39,664 bases of DNA from contig JAGQZY010000019.1 in the NCBI GenBank assembly GCA_020435205.1, positions 1 through 39,664 of the forward strand, read 5' to 3'. The notes below the pieces were generated by a model that worked only from the letters and a program-made list of their open reading frames with translations, searched no databases and was not told the DNA's origin. This document shows, in pieces, positions 25,172-32,857 of this stretch (its first letter is position 1; the number at the start of each line of letters is the position of its first letter). This stretch comes from Bdellovibrionales bacterium. GTDB lineage: Bacteria; Bdellovibrionota; Bdellovibrionia; Bdellovibrionales; JAGQZY01. A program made the translations under genes and the position numbers.

Positions 25172-25246
25172 TTTATAGCCGTTCTCACTGTCTTTCGAGG
25201 CCTCTCAGAAGCCAGATCGGGCGATCTTTCGGATTTTTATCAGGAC

Positions 25247-26044
25247 TCACGGATTAGCTGGCTTTGGTTCAAGAGAGCGCAAAAACTTTAAGAGCTTATC
25301 TAGGTCTTGGTCGCTGCCAGTGAAGGGGGACATTTCAAACCTTCTTTTTGCCACGTCCTGTGGGGCGCGCAGAAACCTTTTTAGGTCACTGTTGTTCTTG
25401 CGTTTGATGGTCATAAAGTTGATTGGGGGTGCTTTGCTTCCGCCGAGGCCTTGATAGCTGTGACATTTGTTGCAAGTCTTTAGGTAGACTTTAGCTCCAT
25501 TTTTTAGGTGGTCGGGGACCTTGGCTAAAAACTCTTGCGTTGGCGTTTGATCCAGTAACTCAAGAGAAATGATTTGATAAGGGCTGGATTTGCCGGCACT
25601 CATTTTTGAGTCGCGAAAGACTAGATAGCCGGGCCGCCAGTCAAAATGGGTTTTGAGTTCAGGGTTGTAAATACCTTTGGTGGAGGTTCCAGCGACCTCG
25701 AGGGCTAAAAATGCACGAGCCTTAAGAAGATCATCTAAAGAGTAGTTCACCACGTAGCCATCGCGGGCAGTGAACCTTATAGCTTTACCCCGGAAGTTCC
25801 ACTGACTTCTTGCAAGCTGGATCAAGGCTTCTATACTGTACCCGCCATAACTGAGTTGGGCGCCACTGATCCCGTCGACCTGGGTAAAGCTTTGCCAAGT
25901 TTTATTTTTTAAAGGGCCTAATGAGATAGATTGGGTTTGATATAGAAATTGAACGGATGCCTCTGGGGTCATGGCGGGCCTTTTTGCTTGGCAGCCAAGA
26001 AGAGCGAAAAAGCTATATATCATAAACAGGGAGCCTAGCTTCAT
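25247..26044 (-). CDS. c-type cytochrome lipoprotein
   Basis: 265 residues. The lipoprotein signal ends in LLGC (Cys18). Residues 60-175 (GYSIEALIQLARSQWNFRGKAIRFTARDGYVVNYSLDDLL ... RPGYLVFRD) recall the molybdopterin-oxidoreductase/sulfite-oxidase beta domain but carry no recognised cofactor ligand. Residues 185-262 are a class I cytochrome c domain with the haem motif CNKCH, followed by APPINF and the likely axial Met in RRFEMSPF. The protein probably acts as a membrane-tethered periplasmic electron carrier. Monocistronic. Confidence 0.8.
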   Translation of the reverse strand: MKLGSLFMIYSFFALLGCQAKRPAMTPEASVQFLYQTQSISLGPLKNKTWQSFTQVDGISGAQLSYGGYSIEALIQLARSQWNFRGKAIRFTARDGYVVNYSLDDLLKARAFLALEVAGTSTKGIYNPELKTHFDWRPGYLVFRDSKMSAGKSSPYQIISLELLDQTPTQEFLAKVPDHLKNGAKVYLKTCNKCHSYQGLGGSKAPPINFMTIKRKNNSDLKRFLRAPQDVAKRRFEMSPFTGSDQDLDKLLKFLRSLEPKPANP

Positions 26045-26050
26045 AAGATG

Positions 26051-26079
26051 AGCTTAGTCCAATCCATAAAAAGAGTCGA
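26051..26079 (-). promoter_or_regulatory. Promoter of the cytochrome c gene, leaderless type
   Basis: TCGACT (26074-26079) and TAAGCT (26051-26056) with a 17-base spacer, and 6 bases from the -10 to the ATG at 26044. No Shine-Dalgarno is present, so the transcript would start near the ATG. Confidence 0.35.
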
Positions 26080-26157
26080 AAGCTTTCCTGGGTAAAGCCA
26101 TTCAGTTGGAATTCCTTGTGCTGCAGTTAGTCCCAAAACAGCATGCCCCCCTTTTGA

Positions 26158-26186
26158 GTGACAGCACTAGGGTTTGTCGTTAACCT
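26158..26186 (+). promoter_or_regulatory. Promoter of the 322-residue membrane protein gene, leaderless type
   Basis: GTGACA (26158-26163), 17 bases, TAACCT (26181-26186), then 6 bases to the ATG at 26193, which lacks a Shine-Dalgarno. Confidence 0.4.
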
Positions 26187-26192
26187 CAGCCT

Positions 26193-27161
26193 ATGAATAA
26201 ATTCAAACTTGTCAGTCGAAGGACTTATTGGCTCTCCATTGGTGCAAGCCTTATATACGGAATTCTCATGCGGGCCATGATGGTTTGGCACTGGAATGGG
26301 GTGGCCTTTACCATCATGTCTAACACCTTTTTATTTATTGTGCCGATGATCATGGGTTACATCACCATTGCCACCATGACTCAAAAAAGTGATAAACTTT
26401 TAAGGGCTCTCTTCTTGCCATGGATTCCGGTCATTGCCGGTATCATTTTTACTTTGATTGTGGCTTGGGAAGGGAGCATTTGTGCTATTTTTTATGTGCC
26501 CATGGCTATGGTGATGTCCTCCTTAGGGGGATTCATTGCTTGGATGTTAGGTAAAAGCGGGCAAAGCAAAAAAATGATGATGGCCATGCTTGTTCTTCCT
26601 TTCATGAGCCAGCCCCTTGAGAATATGCACTCTCCTAAAGATCAGTTTAAAACAGTGCACTCAACTGTTGAAATTCACGCTGACGAGGCAGCTGTTTGGA
26701 ATCAAATAAAAAGTGTTCCCAAAATTTCGACTAGCGAAATGCAGGACTCATGGGTGCATAGGATTGGCTTCCCTCGGCCTTTAGATGCGGAAATTGACAA
26801 AGAGTCTGTGGGTGGAGTTCGTTTGGCAAGATTTGAACGTGGTCTGACTTTTGTAGAAACTGTGACCGATTGGCAGGAGAATAAAACCCTGGCATTTAAC
26901 ATTGATGTGGATCCGAAGGATATCCCACCAACGGCTCTCGACGAGCATGTAACGATTGGTGGTCCTTACTTTGATGTGCTCAATGGTCGCTATACTCTTG
27001 AAAGGAAATCCAAGGACAAAATCATTTTACATCTCACGAGCGAGTTTCGCCTATCGACCAACTTTAATTGGTACGCCGATTTTTGGACGGAAAGGGTCAT
27101 GCAACGGATCCAGGGGGATATTCTTTCTGTTGTTAAAAAGCGGGCCGAGCAAAAAATTTAA
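26193..27161 (+). CDS. Membrane protein with C-terminal SRPBCC-like domain
   Basis: 322 residues. Residues 10-125 hold four hydrophobic segments (SIGASLIYGILMRAMMVW, FTIMSNTFLFIVPMIMGYITI, ALFLPWIPVIAGIIFTLIVAW, IFYVPMAMVMSSLGGFIAWML). Residues 155-320 look like the polyketide-cyclase/SRPBCC fold: TVHSTVEIHADEAAVWNQIKSVPKI, VGGVRLARFERGLTFVETVTDWQENKTLAFNI, HVTIGGPYFDVLNGRYTLE, IILHLTSEFRLSTNFNWYADFW. SRPBCC domains bind hydrophobic ligands. The domain call is by pattern; function unknown. Confidence 0.75.
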   Translation: MNKFKLVSRRTYWLSIGASLIYGILMRAMMVWHWNGVAFTIMSNTFLFIVPMIMGYITIATMTQKSDKLLRALFLPWIPVIAGIIFTLIVAWEGSICAIFYVPMAMVMSSLGGFIAWMLGKSGQSKKMMMAMLVLPFMSQPLENMHSPKDQFKTVHSTVEIHADEAAVWNQIKSVPKISTSEMQDSWVHRIGFPRPLDAEIDKESVGGVRLARFERGLTFVETVTDWQENKTLAFNIDVDPKDIPPTALDEHVTIGGPYFDVLNGRYTLERKSKDKIILHLTSEFRLSTNFNWYADFWTERVMQRIQGDILSVVKKRAEQKI

Positions 27162-27202
27162 TTCATCCACACAGCAGGAGCCATAAGGCAGGGAATCCTT
27201 TA

Positions 27203-27637
27203 ATGACAATATCAAAAAATCAACCTCAGCTGAGGCTGGGACCCAGCCCACAGGTGGAAAAAATAATCTGGGTAACAATGATATCCACTATTTTTATCTA
27301 CGGATTTCTTTTATTTTCACAGCCAGGCATGAATAAAGAAATAGGGAACTTTGAGCTCGACTCTATGGGGATGAATCTAGCAGTGATGGCTGTTGTAATG
27401 GCAGTCCTCAGTTTTGTGGTACCCAAGTTTTTAAAACGCAACATGGTGAGCAAACCTGGTGGGCAGAGTCCTCGCCAAGCTCAGTTTGTCGCGGGTGTCG
27501 TCAGCTGGGCCCTTTCAGAATCTGTGGCCATTTACGGCTTTATCATCGCTAATAGCAGTAAAAATTTTGGCCTTTTTGTGCCTTTTGCAGCGGGCGCCTT
27601 GGCTCTACTTTTTGTCCACCGCCCCAAACAGGGCTGA
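27203..27637 (+). CDS. Small membrane protein of unknown function
   Basis: 144 residues with four hydrophobic segments (22-42, 54-74, 90-108, 118-136). The segment VSWALSESVAIYGFIIA recalls the glutamate-containing helix of ATP-synthase c-like subunits (ALSEAIAIYG), but the rest of the protein does not fit that family. Lies 41 bases after the SRPBCC gene and may be co-transcribed with it. A weak AGGGA precedes the ATG. Confidence 0.65.
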   Translation: MTISKNQPQLRLGPSPQVEKIIWVTMISTIFIYGFLLFSQPGMNKEIGNFELDSMGMNLAVMAVVMAVLSFVVPKFLKRNMVSKPGGQSPRQAQFVAGVVSWALSESVAIYGFIIANSSKNFGLFVPFAAGALALLFVHRPKQG

Positions 27638-27770
27638 TTCACTGTAAATATTCGATGCAGGAGGAATGGGTCATTTCTCACTTTTTTTCATGATCAGCCA
27701 TAGGAGTGGAAGTCTTTAAGGCTTTCCCTTACTTTAGTGGCTCGACCCCCCCTAAAGAAAGGCTTCTTTC

Positions 27771-28181
27771 ATGACAAAAATGACTCTTGCTATTTTGGCT
27801 CTCATTTTCTCTCAACAAGTTCTTGCTGGCGATCCTGGATACTCTTCTAAAAGTTGCACCTCTAAATCAGGTCGAACCGTTTTTACCGAACTCAGCGACT
27901 GGAGTACCGACAATGGTACTATTTATACCCTGATTATTGACGGTGTTCCTGCCGTTTACAAACTTTCTGATCTTGCCGTGCGAGAAGATGGCGACGATGG
28001 CTTTTTGTCCATCCTTAAAAACAACAAAACTGAAGTAGAAATGCAATATGGTGATGATGATAAGTCTATGACCATTACTGTGCATAAAGATCCTCGTAAT
28101 GGCACGATCGCTGAAAACAACGCTACAGTGGTCCCTTTTGATGTGGCTTTGACTTGCAAAAACTATTATCCAGCACCTTAA
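27771..28181 (+). CDS. Small secreted protein
   Basis: 136 residues with a signal peptide (residues 1-19, ending VLA) and AAAGAAAGG before the ATG. The mature domain is beta-rich (GRTVFTELSDWSTDNGTIYTLIIDGVPAVYKLSDLAV, KSMTITVHKDP) with two cysteines (residues 29 and 129) that could close a disulfide. No family recognised. Followed by a terminator. Confidence 0.7.
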   Translation: MTKMTLAILALIFSQQVLAGDPGYSSKSCTSKSGRTVFTELSDWSTDNGTIYTLIIDGVPAVYKLSDLAVREDGDDGFLSILKNNKTEVEMQYGDDDKSMTITVHKDPRNGTIAENNATVVPFDVALTCKNYYPAP

Positions 28182-28206
28182 TTTTTATTTAAAGATTTTT
28201 GGGTTT

Positions 28207-28240
28207 AAAAGGGAGCTTTTGGGCTCCTTTTTTATTTTTT
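28207..28240 (+). terminator. Intrinsic terminator after the small secreted protein
   Basis: AAAAGGGAGC pairs with GCTCCTTTTT (one G-T pair) around TTTTGG, and a long T-rich run follows (to 28240). It sits between two convergent genes. Confidence 0.75.
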
Positions 28241-29035
28241 AGAAGGCTCACCATCAAGCGATGGCGTCGTACCGGTCGGTTCGAGCTCAAACCAGGGAGG
28301 GGTAACACAAGTAAAAGTATCAGTGGAAAAAATACCATCGTCCTTTAGTTTTTTAGCAAAATCAGAAACCTGTCTTACTTTTTTAGGATCGATACTTAGT
28401 TTTCGTCCTTTTAAAAGCTTCTTTTTATCGCAGCGATCGGTGTAGTCTGCCATGGACTCAGCAGGCGGGCAGATCTCACAAGGATCTTTGGGTGCTTTTG
28501 GATCGCAAAGCTTACAACTAACGGAATCATTAGAAGCGTGCTCGCAGTATTCGCCACCAGGCTCAAAGTAGGATTTTGCATGTTTCACACAAGTGATGTG
28601 CAGTTGAGCGCAAGCACTTTCACACTTGCCGCGGATCTTAGTAGTGATTCGACAATCTTTGGTGCAAGAATCCTCAAGCTTCATAATTAAACTTTGATGC
28701 CAACTGACCTCGCCACCTCCGGCACCTTCAGTGATCAGCTCAAAGGTTCCCTTATCGCGTTTTTTAAAAAGCTTTTTGACGGCCTGAACGCTTCGGTAGT
28801 CCCGACAATCCCGTGAGCGCCTATGGCGAGCATTATCAACACAGTCAATGCTATCATCATCGCCCACATCCATATCACCTGATACATAAAGCTGCTGATG
28901 GGTGCCATCGTCACAATACTTGAGTTCGCCAGAACCATGATCGCCTTTGGTGATCGCAAAAGTTTTGCACTGATTGGGCGCATAGGTCGCGCCCTGGGCC
29001 GAGAATAGAAGCAAAAAAAGCGAACTTAGGATCAT
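28232..29035 (-). CDS. Cys-rich secreted protein with ClpP/crotonase-like motif
   Basis: 267 residues. A short signal peptide (residues 1-15) is followed by a region with GAGGGEVSWHQSLIMKLEDSC (104-124) and RITTKIRGKCESACAQLHITC (129-149). A Gly-rich oxyanion loop and then a C-x-S-A-C serine (Ser140) is the arrangement of periplasmic ClpP-fold proteins (COG3904-like), where Ser is the likely nucleophile. About 18 cysteines, many in pairs (YCEHASNDSVSCKLCDP, CEICPP), point to an oxidising compartment. The assignment is tentative. The start is supported by a promoter exactly 6 bases upstream rather than a ribosome site. Confidence 0.6.
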   Translation of the reverse strand: MILSSLFLLLFSAQGATYAPNQCKTFAITKGDHGSGELKYCDDGTHQQLYVSGDMDVGDDDSIDCVDNARHRRSRDCRDYRSVQAVKKLFKKRDKGTFELITEGAGGGEVSWHQSLIMKLEDSCTKDCRITTKIRGKCESACAQLHITCVKHAKSYFEPGGEYCEHASNDSVSCKLCDPKAPKDPCEICPPAESMADYTDRCDKKKLLKGRKLSIDPKKVRQVSDFAKKLKDDGIFSTDTFTCVTPPWFELEPTGTTPSLDGEPSKK

Positions 29036-29041
29036 ATGATG

Positions 29042-29070
29042 ATTGTAGTCGGAATTTTACAAAGGAGCAA
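29042..29070 (-). promoter_or_regulatory. Promoter of the Cys-rich secreted protein gene, leaderless type
   Basis: TTGCTC (29065-29070), 17-base spacer, TACAAT (29042-29047), then 6 bases to the ATG at 29035. No Shine-Dalgarno. Confidence 0.5.
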
Positions 29071-29089
29071 ATTCTGAGGTCCTTTGCTC

Positions 29090-29464
29090 TCAGAGCATAT
29101 GCTTTTCCAGCCATTTGGCGATGACCTCAACGGAAGCTCTCTTTTTAATGACCTCTTCAATCATAAAGGTTTCTCCATGATCTGGTGTCACCGTTAAGCT
29201 AAAACCATTCATCCGCAAAAAGATGGCGGTGGTGGCAAAAGCCACTCGTTTGTTTCCATCGGTGAAGCAATGATTTTGGCAAAGGCTTTGTAATAGGGCT
29301 GCGGCTTGAGTGGAAAGCGAGTCATAGTAGCCCGTTTGAGGCCGCATTAATGCACTTTCAAGGAGTCCCAAATCGCGAATTCCACCCGCGCCACCGAATC
29401 TTAAAAGGAGCTGTTCATGAAGGAATAAAACTTCATTGAGTGTGGGATAAAGGGTCAGTTTCAT
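29090..29464 (-). CDS. doc: Doc-type Fic-fold toxin
   Basis: 124 residues, the usual Doc length. The Fic/Doc motif is HCFTDGNKRVA (His65 to Ala75) and it fits HxFxDGNKR. GGIRDLGLLESALMRPQTG (residues 27-45) is the typical Doc N-terminal motif. Doc toxins phosphorylate EF-Tu and stop translation. The ATG overlaps the antitoxin stop (ATGA), the standard order antitoxin-toxin. All key residues are present, so the toxin should be active. Confidence 0.9.
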   Translation of the reverse strand: MKLTLYPTLNEVLFLHEQLLLRFGGAGGIRDLGLLESALMRPQTGYYDSLSTQAAALLQSLCQNHCFTDGNKRVAFATTAIFLRMNGFSLTVTPDHGETFMIEEVIKKRASVEVIAKWLEKHML

Positions 29465-29688
29465 TTTGCCAATCGTCTAAGAAGCTCGGCATGTTCCTGC
29501 AGGACCTCGTCCATGGCAGATGTGAAAGCGGGTCGCACCTGTGCCTTTTGAATGTATTCTTTGACGGCCTCATTGACCACCTTGGAAATACTGCGATCGG
29601 TTTTCTTTGCAAAAGTCTTCAAGTCCTTAAGAACCTTTTCATCAATTTGGGTTGCGAACTTTTTAGCTTTCATCCTTCCATTTTTCAT
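29461..29688 (-). CDS. Ribbon-helix-helix antitoxin partner of Doc
   Basis: 75 residues from the first ATG; an ATG 15 bases later (29673) is an alternative, since neither has a well-spaced Shine-Dalgarno (GGAAGG abuts the second). Residues about 9-50 form an RHH DNA-binding fold (KKFATQIDEKVLKDLKTFAKKTDRSISKVVNEAVKEYI), and the tail (AMDEVLQEHAELLRRLAK) should bind the toxin. The pairing RHH-Doc rather than Phd-Doc is less usual. The gene region overlaps periodic repeats that are likely its operator. Confidence 0.8.
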   Translation of the reverse strand: MKNGRMKAKKFATQIDEKVLKDLKTFAKKTDRSISKVVNEAVKEYIQKAQVRPAFTSAMDEVLQEHAELLRRLAK

Positions 29689-29720
29689 GAAAAATCATGA
29701 AAAATCAAGAATTTTCAAGA
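29680..29720. promoter_or_regulatory. 10-bp-periodic operator of the RHH/Doc operon
   Basis: Four adjacent units of 10 bases read tttttCATGA, aaaatCATGA, aaaatCAAGA, attttCAAGA. The first pair contains the perfect 16-bp palindrome ATTTTTCATGAAAAAT (29680-29695). A repeat every helical turn is what a cooperatively binding RHH repressor needs. It spans the antitoxin start and its leader. Confidence 0.65.
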
Positions 29721-29740
29721 AATAGACAAAAAGCACTGTT

Positions 29741-29746
29741 ATTATA
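29741..29746 (-). promoter_or_regulatory. Likely -10 of the toxin-antitoxin operon
   Basis: A perfect TATAAT on the minus strand, about 7 bases upstream of the expected start near 29734. No good -35 is seen; the region upstream is the end of the RAYT gene. Confidence 0.45.
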
Positions 29747-29762
29747 GGTAGTTAAATCCATA

Positions 29763-30329
29763 TCACTGAGCCACCCTCAGATACTCTTCTCCGGTTTCAA
29801 TCCAGTGGAGGGTGAGCACGGGATCAATTATCAAATGCATGTTATCGATCACCATAAAAGGACAGTCGGGCTCACCCAAAGCATAGCGTAAGGTGCTAAA
29901 GGGGTAGTCGATGGCTTGGCTAACAACACCTGCGGTCACAGGGTTAGAGTAAACGTAGCGATACAGGGCTTTGTAGTAGGGAAATGCGCTGACCTGGAGT
30001 ATCTGTGGTTCATAATCAAGGGTGTACAACAAATCATTGTGAAACTCGGATCTGTGAAAAAACTCAAAGTTTAAATCCTCATGAAATAATTCAAATAGGC
30101 CTGGCCAGGTTTTAAGATCAACAGTGCACAGCCAGTGATAGTGATTTTTCATAAGCACAAAGGCATGGGTGATGATGCCGTAATCTTCATGAAAATTTCT
30201 GATAGTATCGGCAAAAATATTCCAGCTCTCCTCAAGGGGTAGTGGCCATTCGTCAAGATGGGTTTTACCAATAATATGGAAGGGCTTTACTTCGTGGGAA
30301 AAGAATCGATTTCGCATAGGGATTGGCAT
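29763..30329 (-). CDS. REP-associated tyrosine transposase (RAYT, Y1 family)
   Basis: 188 residues from the ATG at 30329; a start at 30317 or a TTG at 30335 is also possible. The Y1/HUH motifs are present: FHIIGKTH near the start, the metal-binding H63-Y64-H65 in AFVLMKNHYHWL, and RYVYSNPVTAGVV near residue 127, the tyrosine region typical of RAYTs (YxxxNPVxAG). RAYTs process single-stranded REP hairpins and are usually single-copy domesticated transposases. No REP-like repeat was found around the gene. Confidence 0.8.
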   Translation of the reverse strand: MPIPMRNRFFSHEVKPFHIIGKTHLDEWPLPLEESWNIFADTIRNFHEDYGIITHAFVLMKNHYHWLCTVDLKTWPGLFELFHEDLNFEFFHRSEFHNDLLYTLDYEPQILQVSAFPYYKALYRYVYSNPVTAGVVSQAIDYPFSTLRYALGEPDCPFMVIDNMHLIIDPVLTLHWIETGEEYLRVAQ

Positions 30330-30476
30330 TTGCAATTGGGGCCAAGCTCTAAAACCCTATTCGTTGCTCTTAAATAAAGACTTTCCGACCACCGTTGAAT
30401 ATGTTTTTCCGGTTTTAACCATAGTCCTATAAGTTTGCCGCGCCTGGTCCCAGAAATGTGTACAGGTCTTTGTGCT

Positions 30477-30504
30477 TTGTCTACCCATTGAATTCATTTA
30501 CAAT
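30477..30504 (+). promoter_or_regulatory. Promoter of the acyltransferase gene, leaderless type
   Basis: TTGTCT (30477-30482), 16-base spacer, TACAAT (30499-30504), then 6 bases to the ATG at 30511. No Shine-Dalgarno. Confidence 0.5.
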
Positions 30505-30510
30505 TTTCCT

Positions 30511-31266
30511 ATGAATAAAGATGAAAAGCTCAAGATCCATACGGACACTAGCTCCGACCTCCCTGGCCTTTGGGGATTATCCGAGCGAGTGCTCAGGCGC
30601 TTTAAGGGATTGGCCTTTTTTTTGACCCTTTTGCCCCTTGTTTTCATTTATATCTTTTGCTTAGCCGTTGCCCTTTCGCCAGGGGTTTTTCTTTTTGAAT
30701 TCATTGGACCTTATTTAACCGACGCACCCATGTGGATGGCGGTGATGGCTTACTCTTTAGCGATTGCAATTTCTTATGTGATGTTTGGTGTGACATTGGT
30801 GTTCGTGGTGCCTCTCATGAATTTTTTAATCCCTTTTAAGGTCAAAGAGTGCCGGGGCAATTGGTACTCTTTACAGGTGATCCCGTGGTATTATCACAAC
30901 GCCTTAACTCAGCTGGTGCGCTACACAGTGCTCGACATGATGACGCCAACGCCAGTGACGATGATGTTTTACAAAATGATGGGCATGAAGATGGGTAAGA
31001 ACTGCATCATCAACACCACGAACATTTCAGACCCTTGCTTGATTGAACTGGGTGATTACGTCACCATTGGGGGCTCAGCGACTATCTTTGCCCACTATGG
31101 TCAGGGCGGCTATTTGATCATAGGTCGTACCAAGATCGGCGATTACAGCACGGTGGGGCTTAAGGCGAGCATCATGGGTAATGTGACTGTTGGCAAAAAG
31201 TGTATGATCCACCCCCATGCGGTGCTTTTGCCAAAGACCCATGTCGCAGATGGTGAGACCGTCTAA
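30511..31266 (+). CDS. Hexapeptide-repeat (left-handed beta-helix) acyltransferase-like membrane protein
   Basis: 251 residues from the ATG at 30511; the GTG at 30472 lies upstream of the promoter. Two or three membrane helices (about 34-60, 75-110) precede a soluble C-terminal left-handed beta-helix with hexapeptide repeats (MGKNCIINTTN, LIELGDYVTIGGSATIFAHYGQGGYLIIGRTKIGDYSTVGLKASIMGNVTVGKKCMIHPHAVLLPKTHVADGETV). The protein stops at DGETV without the usual capping segment, so it may be slightly truncated. Similar Pls/transferase domains act on membrane lipids or peptides; the substrate is unknown. Confidence 0.75.
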   Translation: MNKDEKLKIHTDTSSDLPGLWGLSERVLRRFKGLAFFLTLLPLVFIYIFCLAVALSPGVFLFEFIGPYLTDAPMWMAVMAYSLAIAISYVMFGVTLVFVVPLMNFLIPFKVKECRGNWYSLQVIPWYYHNALTQLVRYTVLDMMTPTPVTMMFYKMMGMKMGKNCIINTTNISDPCLIELGDYVTIGGSATIFAHYGQGGYLIIGRTKIGDYSTVGLKASIMGNVTVGKKCMIHPHAVLLPKTHVADGETV

Positions 31267-31431
31267 GACGTCACTAATGCGGTCGAAGGCAACCAAGGTT
31301 ATAGAACTTTAATGCAACATAATAGTTCTCTGTCTGGTTCATAAGCGTCCTCATTTAATACAAACACCTAATAATCTTTAAGTTTTTACCTGGACCTCCG
31401 AAGAGATTGAATCCAATCAAGGAGGGGACCT

Positions 31432-31893
31432 ATGAGCTCAATCACCATTAAAGGTGTGCAAGATGAACTAGAGATTTTTGAGGATCGCTTAGTTATTACT
31501 CCTAAGGGTGTTTTAGGTTTCCTTAATAAAGGAATGAAGGGTTCAAAAGAGATTCCATTTTCTTCAATTACAGCTATTCAAGTTAAGGAAGCGGGTTCAT
31601 TAGTTAATGGATATATTCAATTTAGTATGCATGGTGGTCGGGAGTCAAAATCGGGGATTCTTTCAGCAACATCTGATGAAAATACCTTTATGTTCCCTAA
31701 AAAGGTAAATGAGGAAGTTAAAAAGGCTCGTGAGTTTATCCGTGAGAGAATGGGTCATAAACCTCAGCAGTCAACCTCAGCTTCGTCTTTAGCTGATGAG
31801 ATTGCAAAGTTGAAATCTCTAATGGATAGCGGAGCATTGACTCAAGAAGAGTTCGAAAAAATGAAAAGCAATCTAATTAGTAAGGCATCCTAA
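31432..31893 (+). CDS. PH-like/SHOCT domain protein
   Basis: 153 residues with a strong AGGAGGGG before the ATG. Residues 1-100 are a PH-like domain of the DUF4429 type (VITPKGVLGFLNKGMKGSKEIPFSSITAIQVKEAGSLVNGYIQFSM). Residues 120-150 are a SHOCT motif (LADEIAKLKSLMDSGALTQEEFEKMKSNLI). Both are common in small bacterial and phage-borne proteins. By eye the gene is AT-richer than its neighbours, as is the next gene. Confidence 0.8.
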   Translation: MSSITIKGVQDELEIFEDRLVITPKGVLGFLNKGMKGSKEIPFSSITAIQVKEAGSLVNGYIQFSMHGGRESKSGILSATSDENTFMFPKKVNEEVKKAREFIRERMGHKPQQSTSASSLADEIAKLKSLMDSGALTQEEFEKMKSNLISKAS

Positions 31894-31902
31894 GGGGTTT
31901 TC

Positions 31903-32697
31903 ATGGATTTAAATGACATTAAAAATAATTCAGTAAAAAGTGATGATACAATTAAAAAAGAAAATGGTCCCCGATCCGTTGGCTTGTTGTTAGGGATTGG
32001 TATTTTTTTTCTTCCTTACTTATTTTCATGGTTCACTCTAAGAAAAGGTCACACAACAAAGGCGAAAGTATTGTCTTTTGGTTGGTTAGCCTTACTTCTT
32101 GCTGCAAACATCTACGCTCCCAATGACGGACAGAATATTCAGGTCCAACAGCAAGAGGATATTCAGGTCGAAGAGCCGCAAAGTGCTGATGAAAATGCTC
32201 AAACAGAGGCGCAAGCGCCAGAGCTTAAGGCAAAGCGCAATATCGCTTCTGCTCCCAAAGCCCAGCCCATCCGGCCGCAAAAGATCGGGCTTGGAGTAAA
32301 GACCTCAAAAATCATGAGTGTTTATTCACAGCCTGCTATTGGAATGGCATTTACGAATAGTCCAGCTAACACGGGTGAAAAAAGATACGTGGCCAGTAAA
32401 GATGGGGTCATGATCGAGTTGGTTGATGTGGACACCCATATAAAAAATGCTACGATGATTGGTTTTATTGATCAGCAGACGTCATTAAATGTAGCCGTCC
32501 ATGTGCTCGGTTTTGCTAAGCAGTTTGATGATAGTTCAGTAGACTGGGTGAGTTCTGTTGTAAAAGTTGCAGCTGAAAGAAGAGTCGAAATGAAAAAAAA
32601 TAAGCGCTTTGGAAACAAAAACTACAAGCTTTCCTTTGATCCTAATTTTGGCGGGATGGGCTTTGCGGCAATAACTTTAGCGGTGGAGCCAATTTAG
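31903..32697 (+). CDS. Membrane protein of unknown function, paired with the SHOCT gene
   Basis: 264 residues, starting 9 bases after the SHOCT gene with AAGGGG. Two hydrophobic segments (26-45, 56-70) are followed by a Gln/Glu-rich linker (residues 75-120) and a C-terminal domain (YSQPAIGMAFTNSPANTGEKRYVASKDGVMIELVDVDTH ... NYKLSFDPNFGGMGFAAITLAV). The pair is AT-rich and could be acquired. No family recognised. Confidence 0.7.
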   Translation: MDLNDIKNNSVKSDDTIKKENGPRSVGLLLGIGIFFLPYLFSWFTLRKGHTTKAKVLSFGWLALLLAANIYAPNDGQNIQVQQQEDIQVEEPQSADENAQTEAQAPELKAKRNIASAPKAQPIRPQKIGLGVKTSKIMSVYSQPAIGMAFTNSPANTGEKRYVASKDGVMIELVDVDTHIKNATMIGFIDQQTSLNVAVHVLGFAKQFDDSSVDWVSSVVKVAAERRVEMKKNKRFGNKNYKLSFDPNFGGMGFAAITLAVEPI

Positions 32698-32799
32698 GTT
32701 TTGTCTGCTTTCGTGATGTATCTATGGAAATCAAAAAATCTTAAGAAGTATCTAAATGCAAAATAGCACATAATTTTGTCCACTGGGCCAATCTTCGTC

Positions 32800-32827
32800 T
32801 TGCCACCTGGTATCGCCAGGCTATACT
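32800..32827 (+). promoter_or_regulatory. Strong promoter of the 417-residue secreted protein gene
   Basis: TTGCCA (32800-32805), 16-base spacer, TATACT (32822-32827). The spacer holds the inverted repeat CCTGG-TATCG-CCAGG (32806-32820), a possible repressor site. The leader has GAGGAG 7 bases before the GTG start at 32858. Confidence 0.6.
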
Positions 32828-32857
32828 ACCCAGGCCATACAACCGAGGAGTCCCTGC

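Noticed and set aside
25214-25227. AGATC-GGGC-GATCT hairpin after the cytochrome gene
   Set aside because: Stem of only 5 bp and, on the strand of the gene, no T-tract follows; not called as a terminator.
27666-27719. 17-codon leader peptide with AGGAGG before its ATG
   Set aside because: The ribosome site is only one base from the ATG and no attenuator hairpin follows, so there is no support for a real leader peptide.
29680-30510. REP-type repeats around the RAYT gene
   Set aside because: No GC-rich REP hairpins or flanking duplicates were found; the repeats at 29680-29720 are AT-rich and belong to the toxin-antitoxin operator.
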